DNA of 39,287 nt from an uncultured Lachnospiraceae bacterium (lineage in GTDB: Bacteria; Bacillota; Clostridia; Lachnospirales; Lachnospiraceae), in contig CANQME010000019.1 of NCBI GenBank assembly GCA_947624815.1, forward strand, positions 1-39,287, in the 5' to 3' direction. This document shows, in pieces, positions 13,844-28,471 of the stretch. The translations under genes were made by a program, and so were the position numbers. The stretch's first letter is position 1. Each line of letters begins with the position of its first letter. The notes beneath the pieces are model-generated. The model was not told where the DNA came from, did not search any database, and worked only from the letters and a program-made list of their open reading frames with translations.

Positions 13844-15514
13844 TCAGATATTTCCATCCGTATTCTCATTCTTCTGTGCCGGAACCGCTTTTACCGAATA
13901 CGGATCCGCCTCGCCCGCGACGGGCGCCTTCTGCGCGCCCGGGCCGTCTCCGCCGCTTTTACGGGTGTTTTCTCCGTATTTCGCAAGCTCTTCCATAAAA
14001 TACGCTCCCGCCTTCCTGCTTCTGCCGGCCAGCGCCCAGGTCCCGTCGGCACGCTGTACCGCCCAGACTTCCTCCGGCGGCAGATAGAAGGCCAGAACCA
14101 GCGAGATCATGACCAGGAGCCCGCCTACGGCGGCCACCGGCGTAAACGGGTCGCGCTTGATCTGGATCAGCGTATACTGCTGCGGATCCGTGAACCGGAT
14201 CCCGTAGTCCTCCACGGTGATCATCTCATCCTCGGTCAGCACGTTCATGCCCAGGATCTGATCGTGATAGTAAAGCGTGTAGAGATAGCCGGGATTGTTA
14301 AGCTCCGGCGACGCCGTCATGGGCATACCGTCGGCGCCGCGGACATAATCCGGATAGAAGGCGTTCAGCACCACGGCCAGTCCTTCCATATCCTCGACCA
14401 GAGCGTACTCCCCGGCGCAGATCACTCCCTCCTGCAGAAGCTCGCGGTCCTTATAGATCTGCACATTCGCCGCCCAGCCAGTGGAATTCTGATAAAATTT
14501 CATCCCGTGAAGGGTCAGGGGATGGTTGACTGAAACGACGCCCGTTCCTTCCTCCGCAGCTGCCCCGCTCGCCCCGGCGCGCGACACCGTCAAAGCCGAC
14601 TTATACTGCTCTACCGTATCGTCTTCCCGGAGTTTCACCTGGAAATCGTCGATCCGCAGCTCGTAACCGGTATCCCCGATCGGTTTTACCTGACCGGGAA
14701 CGCCGTAGACCGAATACTGAACCTGGAACATCTGTCCCAGTCCGAAGCCCGCGATCACCACCAGCATTCCCAGATGGCACAGCCATGAGCCCCAGATGCC
14801 GAACCGGTGCCGCACTGCATAACGGGTTGAGCAGCCTGCGGGGGCAGGGCCCGGAACCTGCGCAGAAACCGGCGCCGGAGCAGGCACCTGGCCGGACGCT
14901 TCGGACGCCTTGCCTCCGCCTGCGCCCGTATTCTCCGGGTCTTCTGCCACCACTACTGCCGCACCCGTCTCCTGCGGCGGCTGCGCAGCGGGTACGACCC
15001 CCTGCGTCATGCTATGGAGGCCCAACTGCCGAAGAGGTTCCTCCGGGTCTTCTGCCACCACTACCGCCGCACCCGTCTCCTGCGGCGGCTGCGTAGCGGA
15101 TACGACGCCCCGCGTCACATTATGGAAGCCCAGCTGCCGGAACAGCTCCTCCGGGTCTTCCGCCGTCACCGCAGCCGGGACGCCGTCCCAGCCGGCGATC
15201 CGGCCCGCCGCGGTAAAGCCTTCCTTCATCCGCCTCATCAGCACCGGGAAGCGCAGCACGCTGCATAACAGCAGGTTAAGGCACAGAAACAGGGTCAGCC
15301 CCACGAACCACCAGCAGTGGAACACGTCGTCCAGCCGGAACAGCAGAATAGCCCCCGCCAGGGATTCCGGATAATTCGCCGTATAGTAAGCCGCCGTCTG
15401 TCCCTGTGGGACGAGGCTGCCCAGCGTACAGGCCAGCGCCAGTATCACCAGCAGGATGACCGCGCATTTCATCGAGCGCAGGAACCGCCCCGCCTTCTTG
15501 AATCGTTCCATCAT
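13844..15514 (-). CDS. resB: System II cytochrome c maturation protein ResB (Ccs1)
   Basis: This is the membrane partner of CcsA in heme attachment. Two transmembrane segments come first (about residues 15-35 and 60-80), then a long variable loop, a third segment (WGSWLCHLGMLVVIAGFGLG), an extracytoplasmic domain with the family's VNHPLTLHGMKFYQNSTGW block, and a last segment before an ~80-residue hydrophilic tail. The loop between segments 2 and 3, normally short, is expanded by a 36-residue repeat (AEDPEE..LRQLG..) and a Pro/Ala-rich stretch, making the protein about 556 residues. I prefer the ATG at 15514 (or 15511), which follows GGAGGAG directly; a longer frame begins at 15541 but lies upstream of that site. 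It sits between nrfA and ccsA. Confidence 0.9.
   Translation of the reverse strand: MMERFKKAGRFLRSMKCAVILLVILALACTLGSLVPQGQTAAYYTANYPESLAGAILLFRLDDVFHCWWFVGLTLFLCLNLLLCSVLRFPVLMRRMKEGFTAAGRIAGWDGVPAAVTAEDPEELFRQLGFHNVTRGVVSATQPPQETGAAVVVAEDPEEPLRQLGLHSMTQGVVPAAQPPQETGAAVVVAEDPENTGAGGGKASEASGQVPAPAPVSAQVPGPAPAGCSTRYAVRHRFGIWGSWLCHLGMLVVIAGFGLGQMFQVQYSVYGVPGQVKPIGDTGYELRIDDFQVKLREDDTVEQYKSALTVSRAGASGAAAEEGTGVVSVNHPLTLHGMKFYQNSTGWAANVQIYKDRELLQEGVICAGEYALVEDMEGLAVVLNAFYPDYVRGADGMPMTASPELNNPGYLYTLYYHDQILGMNVLTEDEMITVEDYGIRFTDPQQYTLIQIKRDPFTPVAAVGGLLVMISLVLAFYLPPEEVWAVQRADGTWALAGRSRKAGAYFMEELAKYGENTRKSGGDGPGAQKAPVAGEADPYSVKAVPAQKNENTDGNI
14933..15175 (-). repeat. 108-bp tandem repeat inside resB
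   Basis: Units begin at 14933, 15041 and 15149, exactly 108 bases apart (36 codons). Two are complete and the third is partial. Each starts with CTCCGGGTCTTC on the plus strand and encodes a variant of AEDPEE...RQLG...QPPQETGAAVVV. The repeat is in frame and falls in the loop between transmembrane segments 2 and 3. Confidence 0.92.
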
Positions 15515-15544
15515 AATCTCCTCCGCCGTACCGCGATACACAAC

Positions 15545-15573
15545 GAGGGCCGGCAGTCACATCTCCGGCCCTC
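15545..15573 (-). other. Hairpin between nrfA and resB
   Basis: A perfect 9-bp GC-rich stem (GAGGGCCGG and CCGGCCCTC) has an 11-base loop, in the 103-base spacer between nrfA and resB. No T-run follows on the minus strand, so it is more likely an mRNA-stabilising or processing element than a terminator. It could set a higher nrfA-to-resB expression ratio. Confidence 0.6.
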
Positions 15574-15617
15574 ACATTCCTTCCTGTTCATGCTGTGTGT
15601 TCCCTACGCGGGTCTTA

Positions 15618-16895
15618 TCAAAGCCCCAGAAGTCCCATGGCCTCCGCCGTCAGTTCCTCGCACTTGTCCAGGCAGCTTCTGGACAGGGTCGAATTATGGG
15701 CGCCCTCGCTGTTCTCCACATAGCAGAAATCCCAGTACCACTGGGCGCTGCGGTACAGCGACCGGATCTCGTTCAGCTGATCCTCGCTCATCTCTCCCGC
15801 AGCCACCTCGGCCGCCAGGGCTTCCTTCAACTCAACCAGCTTCTGTCCCAGCTCCGTCTCGCGGCCCGTGATCTCCGTCTGGATCTCCTTCACCTTCGCC
15901 GCCAGATCGGTCTCGCCGTGGCACTGCACGCAGGTATCCAGGATCGCCTGGTTGGCCAGCGGGCTCTCCCACTTATGGCTGGTATAGGTCGTCCCCTTCT
16001 CGGTCACGACCGCCATATGGCAGTCCGCACAGCTCATTCCGAAGCCCACGTGGACGCTGCCCGCGCCGAGATAGGTCTCAAACTCCGGATGCTGGGCCTT
16101 CAGCATGCCCGTTCCGGTGCTCTCCTGCGTCCAGTCGGAGAATCCCATCTCGTCGTAATATGCCAGGATCGCTTCCGGGTCCATGGCCGCCACACTGGTG
16201 TAGGGCATCATGGTCTCCTTCGTATCCGGCGCAAAGTAATACTCAATATGACACTGTCCGCAGGACAGCGTGGACGGATCGATGGTATCCATCTCACTGC
16301 CCAGGGCGTTCTTCACATAAGAGTGGGTCACGACCAGCTGGCCGCCGTTGCCGGCCTGGTTCTCATGGCAGTTGTAGCAGCTGATGTTCTCCACCATCTG
16401 CGCATGGGTCTCATTAAAATCGTACATATAGGCTTCCACGCCCATATCGTTCACCAGCTTGGTGTAATCCGGCGTCTTGCAGGTCAGGCAGTTGGCCAGG
16501 GGATGGGGACGTTCCGTCTCCGCCACATCCTCCAGCGTATACGTATGGGCAATCGCGCTCGTGTAGTCCTTCGCGAATCCGAAGCCCTCGTAGAGGGAAA
16601 CGATGTGCGGATTCTCCTCCGTATAGGCGATCCGGTAATTGTTATCGTCGTTCGCCCGGTAAGAGGCCACGATCTCCGGATAAATGCTCTCCCATTCGTC
16701 TGCGGAGATCACGCCGTTGGCCCGCGACGGCGCCGGCGCGTCCACCTGCTTGTAAACGATCACGCCCGCCGGAGCCGGAATGATAGCGGTCAGCGCCTTC
16801 TGAAGAGGCGCGGACACCGCGATCACTGCCACAGCCGCTGCCGCCATGACTCCAAGTCCTATGAAATTCTTCCTGTTCGAGTCTGTCTTTCGCAT
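15618..16895 (-). CDS. nrfA: Ammonia-forming cytochrome c nitrite reductase NrfA
   Basis: This 425-residue enzyme catalyses the six-electron reduction of nitrite to ammonium outside the membrane. It shows the diagnostic five heme motifs: one CXXCK (CLTCK, about residue 137, giving the Lys-ligated catalytic heme) and four CXXCH (CYNCH ~172, CGQCH ~211, CADCH ~289, CVQCH ~322). KAQHPEFE and SHKWESPL correspond to conserved segments around the active site and calcium site. One N-terminal hydrophobic segment (FIGLGVMAAAAVAVIAV) is an uncleaved anchor or signal. I start at the ATG at 16895, behind GGAGGGG; the longer frame from 16967 has no such site. It is co-directional with resB and ccsA, which would mature its hemes. 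No NrfH or NrfBCD is visible. Confidence 0.96.
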   Translation of the reverse strand: MRKTDSNRKNFIGLGVMAAAAVAVIAVSAPLQKALTAIIPAPAGVIVYKQVDAPAPSRANGVISADEWESIYPEIVASYRANDDNNYRIAYTEENPHIVSLYEGFGFAKDYTSAIAHTYTLEDVAETERPHPLANCLTCKTPDYTKLVNDMGVEAYMYDFNETHAQMVENISCYNCHENQAGNGGQLVVTHSYVKNALGSEMDTIDPSTLSCGQCHIEYYFAPDTKETMMPYTSVAAMDPEAILAYYDEMGFSDWTQESTGTGMLKAQHPEFETYLGAGSVHVGFGMSCADCHMAVVTEKGTTYTSHKWESPLANQAILDTCVQCHGETDLAAKVKEIQTEITGRETELGQKLVELKEALAAEVAAGEMSEDQLNEIRSLYRSAQWYWDFCYVENSEGAHNSTLSRSCLDKCEELTAEAMGLLGL

Positions 16896-16970
16896 AACAT
16901 ACCCCTCCGAAGGTAGTTTTCCTACTGTCATTCTACACGACGCCGGAGGTAAAGTCAATGTATACACGCA

Positions 16971-17147
16971 TCATTTTCTGTCATATCCCGCGCAACCCGA
17001 ACAGCCGGTGCAGCCGCCCTTGCAGGCCGAACAGCCGGAGCAGCCCGAACAGCCGGTTTTCCCTGCCTTCAGTTCCTTTCCCTTCCTGATCAGAACCGCA
17101 ACGACCGCGCCTCCGACCAGCAGTACGATGATAATATCCGCAAGCAT
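16971..17147 (-). CDS. FeoB-associated Cys-rich membrane protein
   Basis: This 58-residue protein has one N-terminal transmembrane helix (ADIIIVLLVGGAVVAVLI), a basic stretch, then a Cys/Gly cluster with eight cysteines spaced as CxxC units (GCSGC, CSAC, GCTGC, SGC). This matches the small 'FeoB-associated Cys-rich membrane protein' family, usually encoded beside the ferrous iron transporter FeoAB. No feo gene is in the window; instead it is the first gene before nrfA, 75 bases upstream. I start at 17147 because the promoter at 17223-17251 lies inside the longer open frame. Role inferred: metal binding at the membrane, perhaps iron supply for heme-rich NrfA. Confidence 0.75.
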   Translation of the reverse strand: MLADIIIVLLVGGAVVAVLIRKGKELKAGKTGCSGCSGCSACKGGCTGCSGCAGYDRK

Positions 17148-17222
17148 CTCATATGCCTCTCTTTCCTGTCTGTTTTCTCTGGCGCGGCCCGGCGGCAGCC
17201 AGATGATCCGCCGCGCAGTTTC

Positions 17223-17277
17223 ATTATATACGTACAGCGGGAAAATGTCAATCATTTTGAGAATGATTTTCATTATT
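17223..17277 (-). promoter_or_regulatory. Consensus promoter with Fur-box-like site before the nrf operon
   Basis: On the minus strand a perfect TTGACA (17251-17246), exactly 17 bases, and a perfect TATAAT (17228-17223). Just upstream, 17259-17277 (GAGAATGATTTTCATTATT on the plus strand) matches the classic 19-bp Fur box at 15 of 19 positions. A weaker overlapping match (CAAAATGATTGACATTTTC on the minus strand, about 12 of 19) runs into the -35. Iron-dependent repression of the FeoB-associated gene and nrfA-resB-ccsA is inferred. Confidence 0.75.
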
Positions 17278-17300
17278 TGGAAAAGCAGGGAGTCTCTGCA

Positions 17301-17331
17301 CCGAAAGAGCCGCCCTCTTGCGAGGCGGCTC
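17301..17331 (-). terminator. Intrinsic terminator after rpoC
   Basis: The hairpin at 17307-17331 has GAGCCGCC/GGCGGCTC arms, a 10-bp stem with one bulged base and a TTGC loop. On the minus strand it is followed by TTTCGG, a short T-run. It lies 19 bases past the rpoC stop and separates rpoBC from the nrf operon promoter. Confidence 0.65.
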
Positions 17332-17349
17332 CTGAATCCTGTTTTCGCT

Positions 17350-21066
<3,717 letters not shown>

Positions 21067-21100
21067 GAGTGATACTCCCTTCTATATGATTTTTCGATGG

Positions 21101-24988
<3,888 letters not shown>

Positions 24989-25075
24989 TTCACCCCTGTT
25001 TTCTAATCATTGTCACTGCTGTTTTGGGCACAAAAAACCATTGCACGCATAGGATTCCACAATAGTGCATTTTTC

Positions 25076-25104
25076 ATAGTATCATAGTCGTGTCAACCTG
25101 TCAA
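25076..25104 (-). promoter_or_regulatory. Promoter of rpoBC
   Basis: On the minus strand TTGACA (25104-25099), 17 bases, TACTAT (25081-25076). A second TTGACA lies at 25096-25091 in the spacer. The leader to rpoB is about 85 bases. Confidence 0.6.
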
Positions 25105-25159
25105 GGATTTTTTTGGCAGCTTTTTACCGTTTTTTCTTGCTTTTTTCTTACGGGAATGG

Positions 25160-25165
25160 TATAAT
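25160..25165 (+). promoter_or_regulatory. Extended -10 promoter element of the divergent membrane-protein gene
   Basis: A perfect TATAAT is preceded by TGG (extended -10), 49 bases before the GTG start. The -35 at 17 bases (TTGCTT) is poor, in keeping with an extended -10 promoter. Confidence 0.6.
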
Positions 25166-25214
25166 CGCGCCATAGTTTATACCCAGTTATTCCTACATAT
25201 TGGAGGTATACCCC

Positions 25215-25706
25215 GTGGACACATTTTTTAACGTATTGCTGATCGTTTTCGTCGTCGTAGTCGCCGTGCTTGCCGCTCTGTATTTCCTGGGACGCAGGCT
25301 CGAGAAGAAGCAGGTGGAGCAGCAGAACATGCTGGAAGCCGCGGCGCAGTCCGCCTCGATTCTCGTGATCGACAAGAAGAAGATGAAGCTTAAGGACGCG
25401 AACCTTCCGAAGGCCGTGATGGATCAGACTCCCAAGTACCTGCAGCGCATGAAGGTGCCGGTCGTCAAGGCCAAGATCGGACCGAAGGTCATGACTCTCC
25501 TGGCTGACGGCGATGTCTTTAATATCCTTCCGGTCAAGACGGAAGCCCGGGTCGTGATCAGCGGCATCTACATCACGCAGGTCAAGAGCATCCGCGGCGG
25601 CTCCGTTCCCACACCGCCGAAGAAGAAAGGTCTTCTGGAGAAGATCGGACTTAAGAAGAACAAAGCCGCCAAAGATACGGCGGAATCGGATAAGAAGAAG
25701 AAATAA
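25215..25706 (+). CDS. Conserved membrane-anchored protein of unknown function
   Basis: This 163-residue protein has one N-terminal transmembrane helix (VLLIVFVVVVAVLAALYFLG), a short coiled coil (RRLEKKQVEQQNMLEAAAQ), then a compact basic domain with MKLKDANLPKAVMDQTPKY, VPVVKAKIGPKVMTLLAD and VKTEARVVISGIYI, and a Lys-rich tail. The orientation is probably N-out with a large cytoplasmic domain. I recall well-conserved Lachnospiraceae proteins of this shape, without an assigned function. The start is GTG at 25215, placed 7-8 bases after GGAGGT; the frame opens at a TTG that forms part of that site. It is divergent from rpoB, has its own promoter and is followed by a terminator, so it is a single-gene unit. 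Confidence 0.75.
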   Translation: MDTFFNVLLIVFVVVVAVLAALYFLGRRLEKKQVEQQNMLEAAAQSASILVIDKKKMKLKDANLPKAVMDQTPKYLQRMKVPVVKAKIGPKVMTLLADGDVFNILPVKTEARVVISGIYITQVKSIRGGSVPTPPKKKGLLEKIGLKKNKAAKDTAESDKKKK

Positions 25707-25723
25707 CAGAATGCAGTAACAGG

Positions 25724-25758
25724 CGCCCGCCCGGGATGATCCCGGACGGGCGAATTTT
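25724..25758 (+). terminator. Intrinsic terminator after the conserved membrane-protein gene
   Basis: A 13-bp stem with one mismatch (25724-25736 with 25740-25752) and a TGA loop is followed by AATTTT. It is very GC-rich and lies about 20 bases past the stop codon. Confidence 0.88.
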
Positions 25759-25855
25759 ATGGAACCGCCCTGCGGCGGCCATATATGTTCTCAGGCCGGA
25801 CAGACACCGGCGCAGCACTTTTACGAGCCGCCGGGACGCCGATCCCGCATCCGCA

Positions 25856-26287
25856 TCAGCCTGCGGACCGCGGCCGTACCTCCAGCGTAATGTTGCAGTC
25901 CGACACATGCTCGTAATTGATATCCAGCGAGTAATCCACATCCACCTTCAGAAGATCTTCTTCCTCCTGCACCTTCACGTCTCCGGTGCGGATCCCGATC
26001 ATCATCTGGCCGAAGGGCGTCACATAGCAGGACAGGTTCTTCTTGTTCTTCTCGAACACCATCTGGGTGCTGGCCTCGCCCTTCTTGATGATCGCCATCC
26101 GGTCCGGCTGGATGCGGATCGTATTCCTGACCGAGCCGGAGCCGTCCTCCAGAAGCTCCTCGTAGATCACGTAATGCCTGCCGTTGCGTCCGAAATAATC
26201 TCCGGTGGTCACCATCTCCACCTGCTGGGGACCGTCGTCCGTCATCTGGGCGCCGGATATACTGATCAGAACGCTCTGCGTCATCAT
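25856..26287 (-). CDS. DUF1934 (YwiB-like) beta-barrel protein
   Basis: This 143-residue protein matches the DUF1934 pattern: VLISISGAQMTDDGPQQVEMVTTGDYF at the start, YVIYEE, NTIRI, VTPFGQMMIGIRT and a closing VDYSLDINYEHVSDCNITLEV. The family folds as a small calycin-like beta-barrel; its cellular role is unknown. I start at the ATG at 26287 (26284 is equally possible) because GGGGGTGG stands just upstream; an open extension to 26332 is probably not translated. It follows murI by 62 bases and ends the ddl-murI unit, an association that may reflect a link to envelope growth. Confidence 0.82.
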   Translation of the reverse strand: MMTQSVLISISGAQMTDDGPQQVEMVTTGDYFGRNGRHYVIYEELLEDGSGSVRNTIRIQPDRMAIIKKGEASTQMVFEKNKKNLSCYVTPFGQMMIGIRTGDVKVQEEEDLLKVDVDYSLDINYEHVSDCNITLEVRPRSAG

Positions 26288-26349
26288 TTCCACCCCCGTT
26301 TCCCCTGTTCTGCCGGACGCCGCGCGACGCATTGTGCCGCCGTCCGTAC

Positions 26350-27171
26350 TTAATACTTCTCGATATCGATCTTCCTCGTCTCCTTCACCTGCTTCGGCAG
26401 GATCGAAGTGGCGAACGCCGTGAATTTCTCTGCCAGATCGCTGACATAGAACTGATACTTCCCCGGCTCGTCTTCCGGCGTTCCCGGTATGCAGTCCAGA
26501 TCCCGTTCCCGCAGCAGCGCCTTAAGCTCCAGCGCCGTCTCATAGGCGGGATTCACAAGCGTCACGTCGCTGCCCATGATCCGTCCGACCGTGGACCGAA
26601 GCAGCGGATAATGGGTACAGCCCAGTACCAGCGTGTCGATGAATTTCCCTTTCAGTTCGCTCAGGTACCGGGATGCGATCTCATCGGTCACGGTATCGTG
26701 GAGAAGGCCCTCCTCCACCAGCGGCACGAACAGGGGACACGCCTTGCCGGTCACCTGCACGCCGGGATCCATCTGCTTCATGACCTCCGTATAGATCCCG
26801 CTGCCTACGGTTCCCTCCGTACCGATGACGCCGATCTTGCCGTTGCGCGTGGCGTTCACCGCCGTTAAGGCGCCGGCCCGGATCACGCCGATGACCGGCA
26901 GGTCGAACTCCTTCTCCACCGTATCCAGGGCATAGGCGCTGGCCGTGTTGCAGGCGATCACGATGGCCTTCACGTTCTTCGTCAGGAGGAACCGGATGAT
27001 CTGCCGGGAGTAACGGATGACCGTATCCCGCGACTTGCTGCCGTAAGGCACCCGGGCCGTATCGCCGAAATAGACGATCCTCTCGTCGGGCATCTGCCGG
27101 ATGATCTCCCTCGCCACCGTCAGGCCGCCGACGCCGGAATCGAAGACTCCGATGGGCGCGTTCCTATCCAT
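26350..27171 (-). CDS. murI: Glutamate racemase
   Basis: This 273-residue enzyme converts L- to D-glutamate for peptidoglycan stem peptides. The signatures are IGVFDSGVGGLTVAREI at the N-terminus, YFGDTARVPYG, and the two catalytic cysteines in IACNTAS (about residue 73) and LGCTHYPLL (about residue 184). The length fits the family. The ATG at 27171 lies inside the end of ddl (8-base overlap) behind GGGGGAGG, so the two are translationally coupled and make the D-amino-acid precursors together. Confidence 0.97.
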   Translation of the reverse strand: MDRNAPIGVFDSGVGGLTVAREIIRQMPDERIVYFGDTARVPYGSKSRDTVIRYSRQIIRFLLTKNVKAIVIACNTASAYALDTVEKEFDLPVIGVIRAGALTAVNATRNGKIGVIGTEGTVGSGIYTEVMKQMDPGVQVTGKACPLFVPLVEEGLLHDTVTDEIASRYLSELKGKFIDTLVLGCTHYPLLRSTVGRIMGSDVTLVNPAYETALELKALLRERDLDCIPGTPEDEPGKYQFYVSDLAEKFTAFATSILPKQVKETRKIDIEKY

Positions 27172-28372
27172 GGCGGACCTCCCCCGCCTGGCATGCCGCG
27201 CCGGCTTCCCGGCGTCCTCTCACAGGAAACGCGGCGTCCCGATACCGTTCCTTCGCGTGGGCGATCAGCTTCTCCACCAGCTGAGGCTTGGAGATCCCCC
27301 GAGCCTCCCACAGCATGGGATACATGCTGATGGCCGTGAAGCCGGGCATCGTATTGATCTCGTTGAAGACCACTCCGCCGTTCTCCGTCACGAAGAAATC
27401 CACCCTCGCCAGACCGTATCCGTCCACCGCGCGGAAGATCGCCGCGGCATTCTCCCGGACCGTCTCGGCGGCGTTGCCCGGAAGCTGCGGATCCACCACG
27501 GTGCGGGATTCGGAATTATAATATTTGGCGTCAAAATCATAGAACTCGGCGGCGGCCAGAATCTCGCCGACGCCGCTTACCTCCACCGGGCTCTGCCCGC
27601 CTCCGAAGACGGAGCACTCGATCTCCCGGCCCGCAATGGCCTCCTCGACCAGGATCTTCCGGTCATGCCGGGCGGCCTCCGCAAGCGCCTCCGTCAGCTC
27701 CGCGCGGTTCCTCGCCTTGCTGACGCCGCGGGAGGAACCGGCGTTGGACGGTTTGACAAATACCGGATATTCCAGCTTCGCTTCCACCTTATCCGCCGCT
27801 GCGTCCATATCCTTCAGCTCTTCCCGCATCACCGGCACATACCCGGCCTGGCGGATCCCCAGACGATCCACAATGACCTTCGTGTATAATTTGTCCATGG
27901 AGAGCGCGCTTGCCAGGACGCCGCAGCCCACATAAGGGATCTGCGCCAGCTCCAGAAGCCCCTGGACGGTTCCGTCCTCGCCGTAAAGCCCGTGCAGGAC
28001 CGGAAATACCACGTCGACAGGGATTTCGACGGCAAGCGACGCCTGCGCCGCACCCGGCACGAAAGCGCCGGCGTTCTTCAGGCACGCGGGCAGCTCCTCC
28101 GCCCTTCCGGCCTCCGCCGGGACGCTTACCACGACGCATCTTCTCGTGGCGTCGGGACTCAGGACCGCCGTGATCTTCCCGTCCCTCCATGCCCCGGAAC
28201 GGATCTCTTCCACTGACTCCGTAAGGACCCACCGTCCCTCCTCGGTAATCCCCAGAAGCAGCAGATTATATCTCTCTTTATCGATCTGGTCAATAACGTT
28301 GGCTGCCGACATGCATGACACCACATGTTCCGACGACTGCCCGCCGAACAGCACTGCTATCGTCTCTTTCAT
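27164..28372 (-). CDS. ddl: D-alanine--D-alanine ligase
   Basis: This ATP-grasp enzyme joins two D-alanines for the peptidoglycan precursor. The N-terminal FGGQSSEHVVSCMSA, VVFPVLHGLYGEDGTVQGLLE, the MDKLYTK segment, PVFVKPSNAGSSRGVSK, YDFDAKYYN and the metal-binding EINTMPGFT are all present. At 402 residues it is longer than the common ~350-370, with an insertion before VVFPVLHG (about residues 85-118) and about 20 extra residues at the C-terminus that reach over the murI start. The start at 28372 follows AAGGAGAA at a 7-base spacing. It is divergent from spoIIR and upstream of murI in one operon. Confidence 0.97.
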   Translation of the reverse strand: MKETIAVLFGGQSSEHVVSCMSAANVIDQIDKERYNLLLLGITEEGRWVLTESVEEIRSGAWRDGKITAVLSPDATRRCVVVSVPAEAGRAEELPACLKNAGAFVPGAAQASLAVEIPVDVVFPVLHGLYGEDGTVQGLLELAQIPYVGCGVLASALSMDKLYTKVIVDRLGIRQAGYVPVMREELKDMDAAADKVEAKLEYPVFVKPSNAGSSRGVSKARNRAELTEALAEAARHDRKILVEEAIAGREIECSVFGGGQSPVEVSGVGEILAAAEFYDFDAKYYNSESRTVVDPQLPGNAAETVRENAAAIFRAVDGYGLARVDFFVTENGGVVFNEINTMPGFTAISMYPMLWEARGISKPQLVEKLIAHAKERYRDAAFPVRGRREAGAACQAGEVRHG

Positions 28373-28403
28373 AAGTTCTCCTTCCAGCTGAATCCGAATT
28401 TGT

Positions 28404-28432
28404 GATTAATTATACCATAGATGGAAATAATT
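28404..28432 (+). promoter_or_regulatory. Candidate sigma-F promoter of spoIIR
   Basis: GGAAATAATT (28423-28432) fits the forespore sigma-F -10 pattern as I recall it (GG-N-R-A-N-A-H-T-D) at every defined position. GATTA (28404-28408) lies 14 bases upstream as a 4-of-5 match to the -35 GYWTA. spoIIR is a sigma-F gene in Bacillus, so the site is where one would look. Transcription would start about 32 bases before the ATG. Confidence 0.55.
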
Positions 28433-28471
28433 ACAATACAATTATATCCTGACCGGGGAGGTTCAAGAATC

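Noticed and set aside
15456-16916. 486-codon plus-strand open frame opposite nrfA
   Set aside because: It is a shadow of nrfA; the five heme motifs are on the minus strand.
17148-17273. N-terminal extension of the FeoB-associated protein
   Set aside because: The extension contains the perfect promoter and Fur-like site, so it is upstream of the transcription start.
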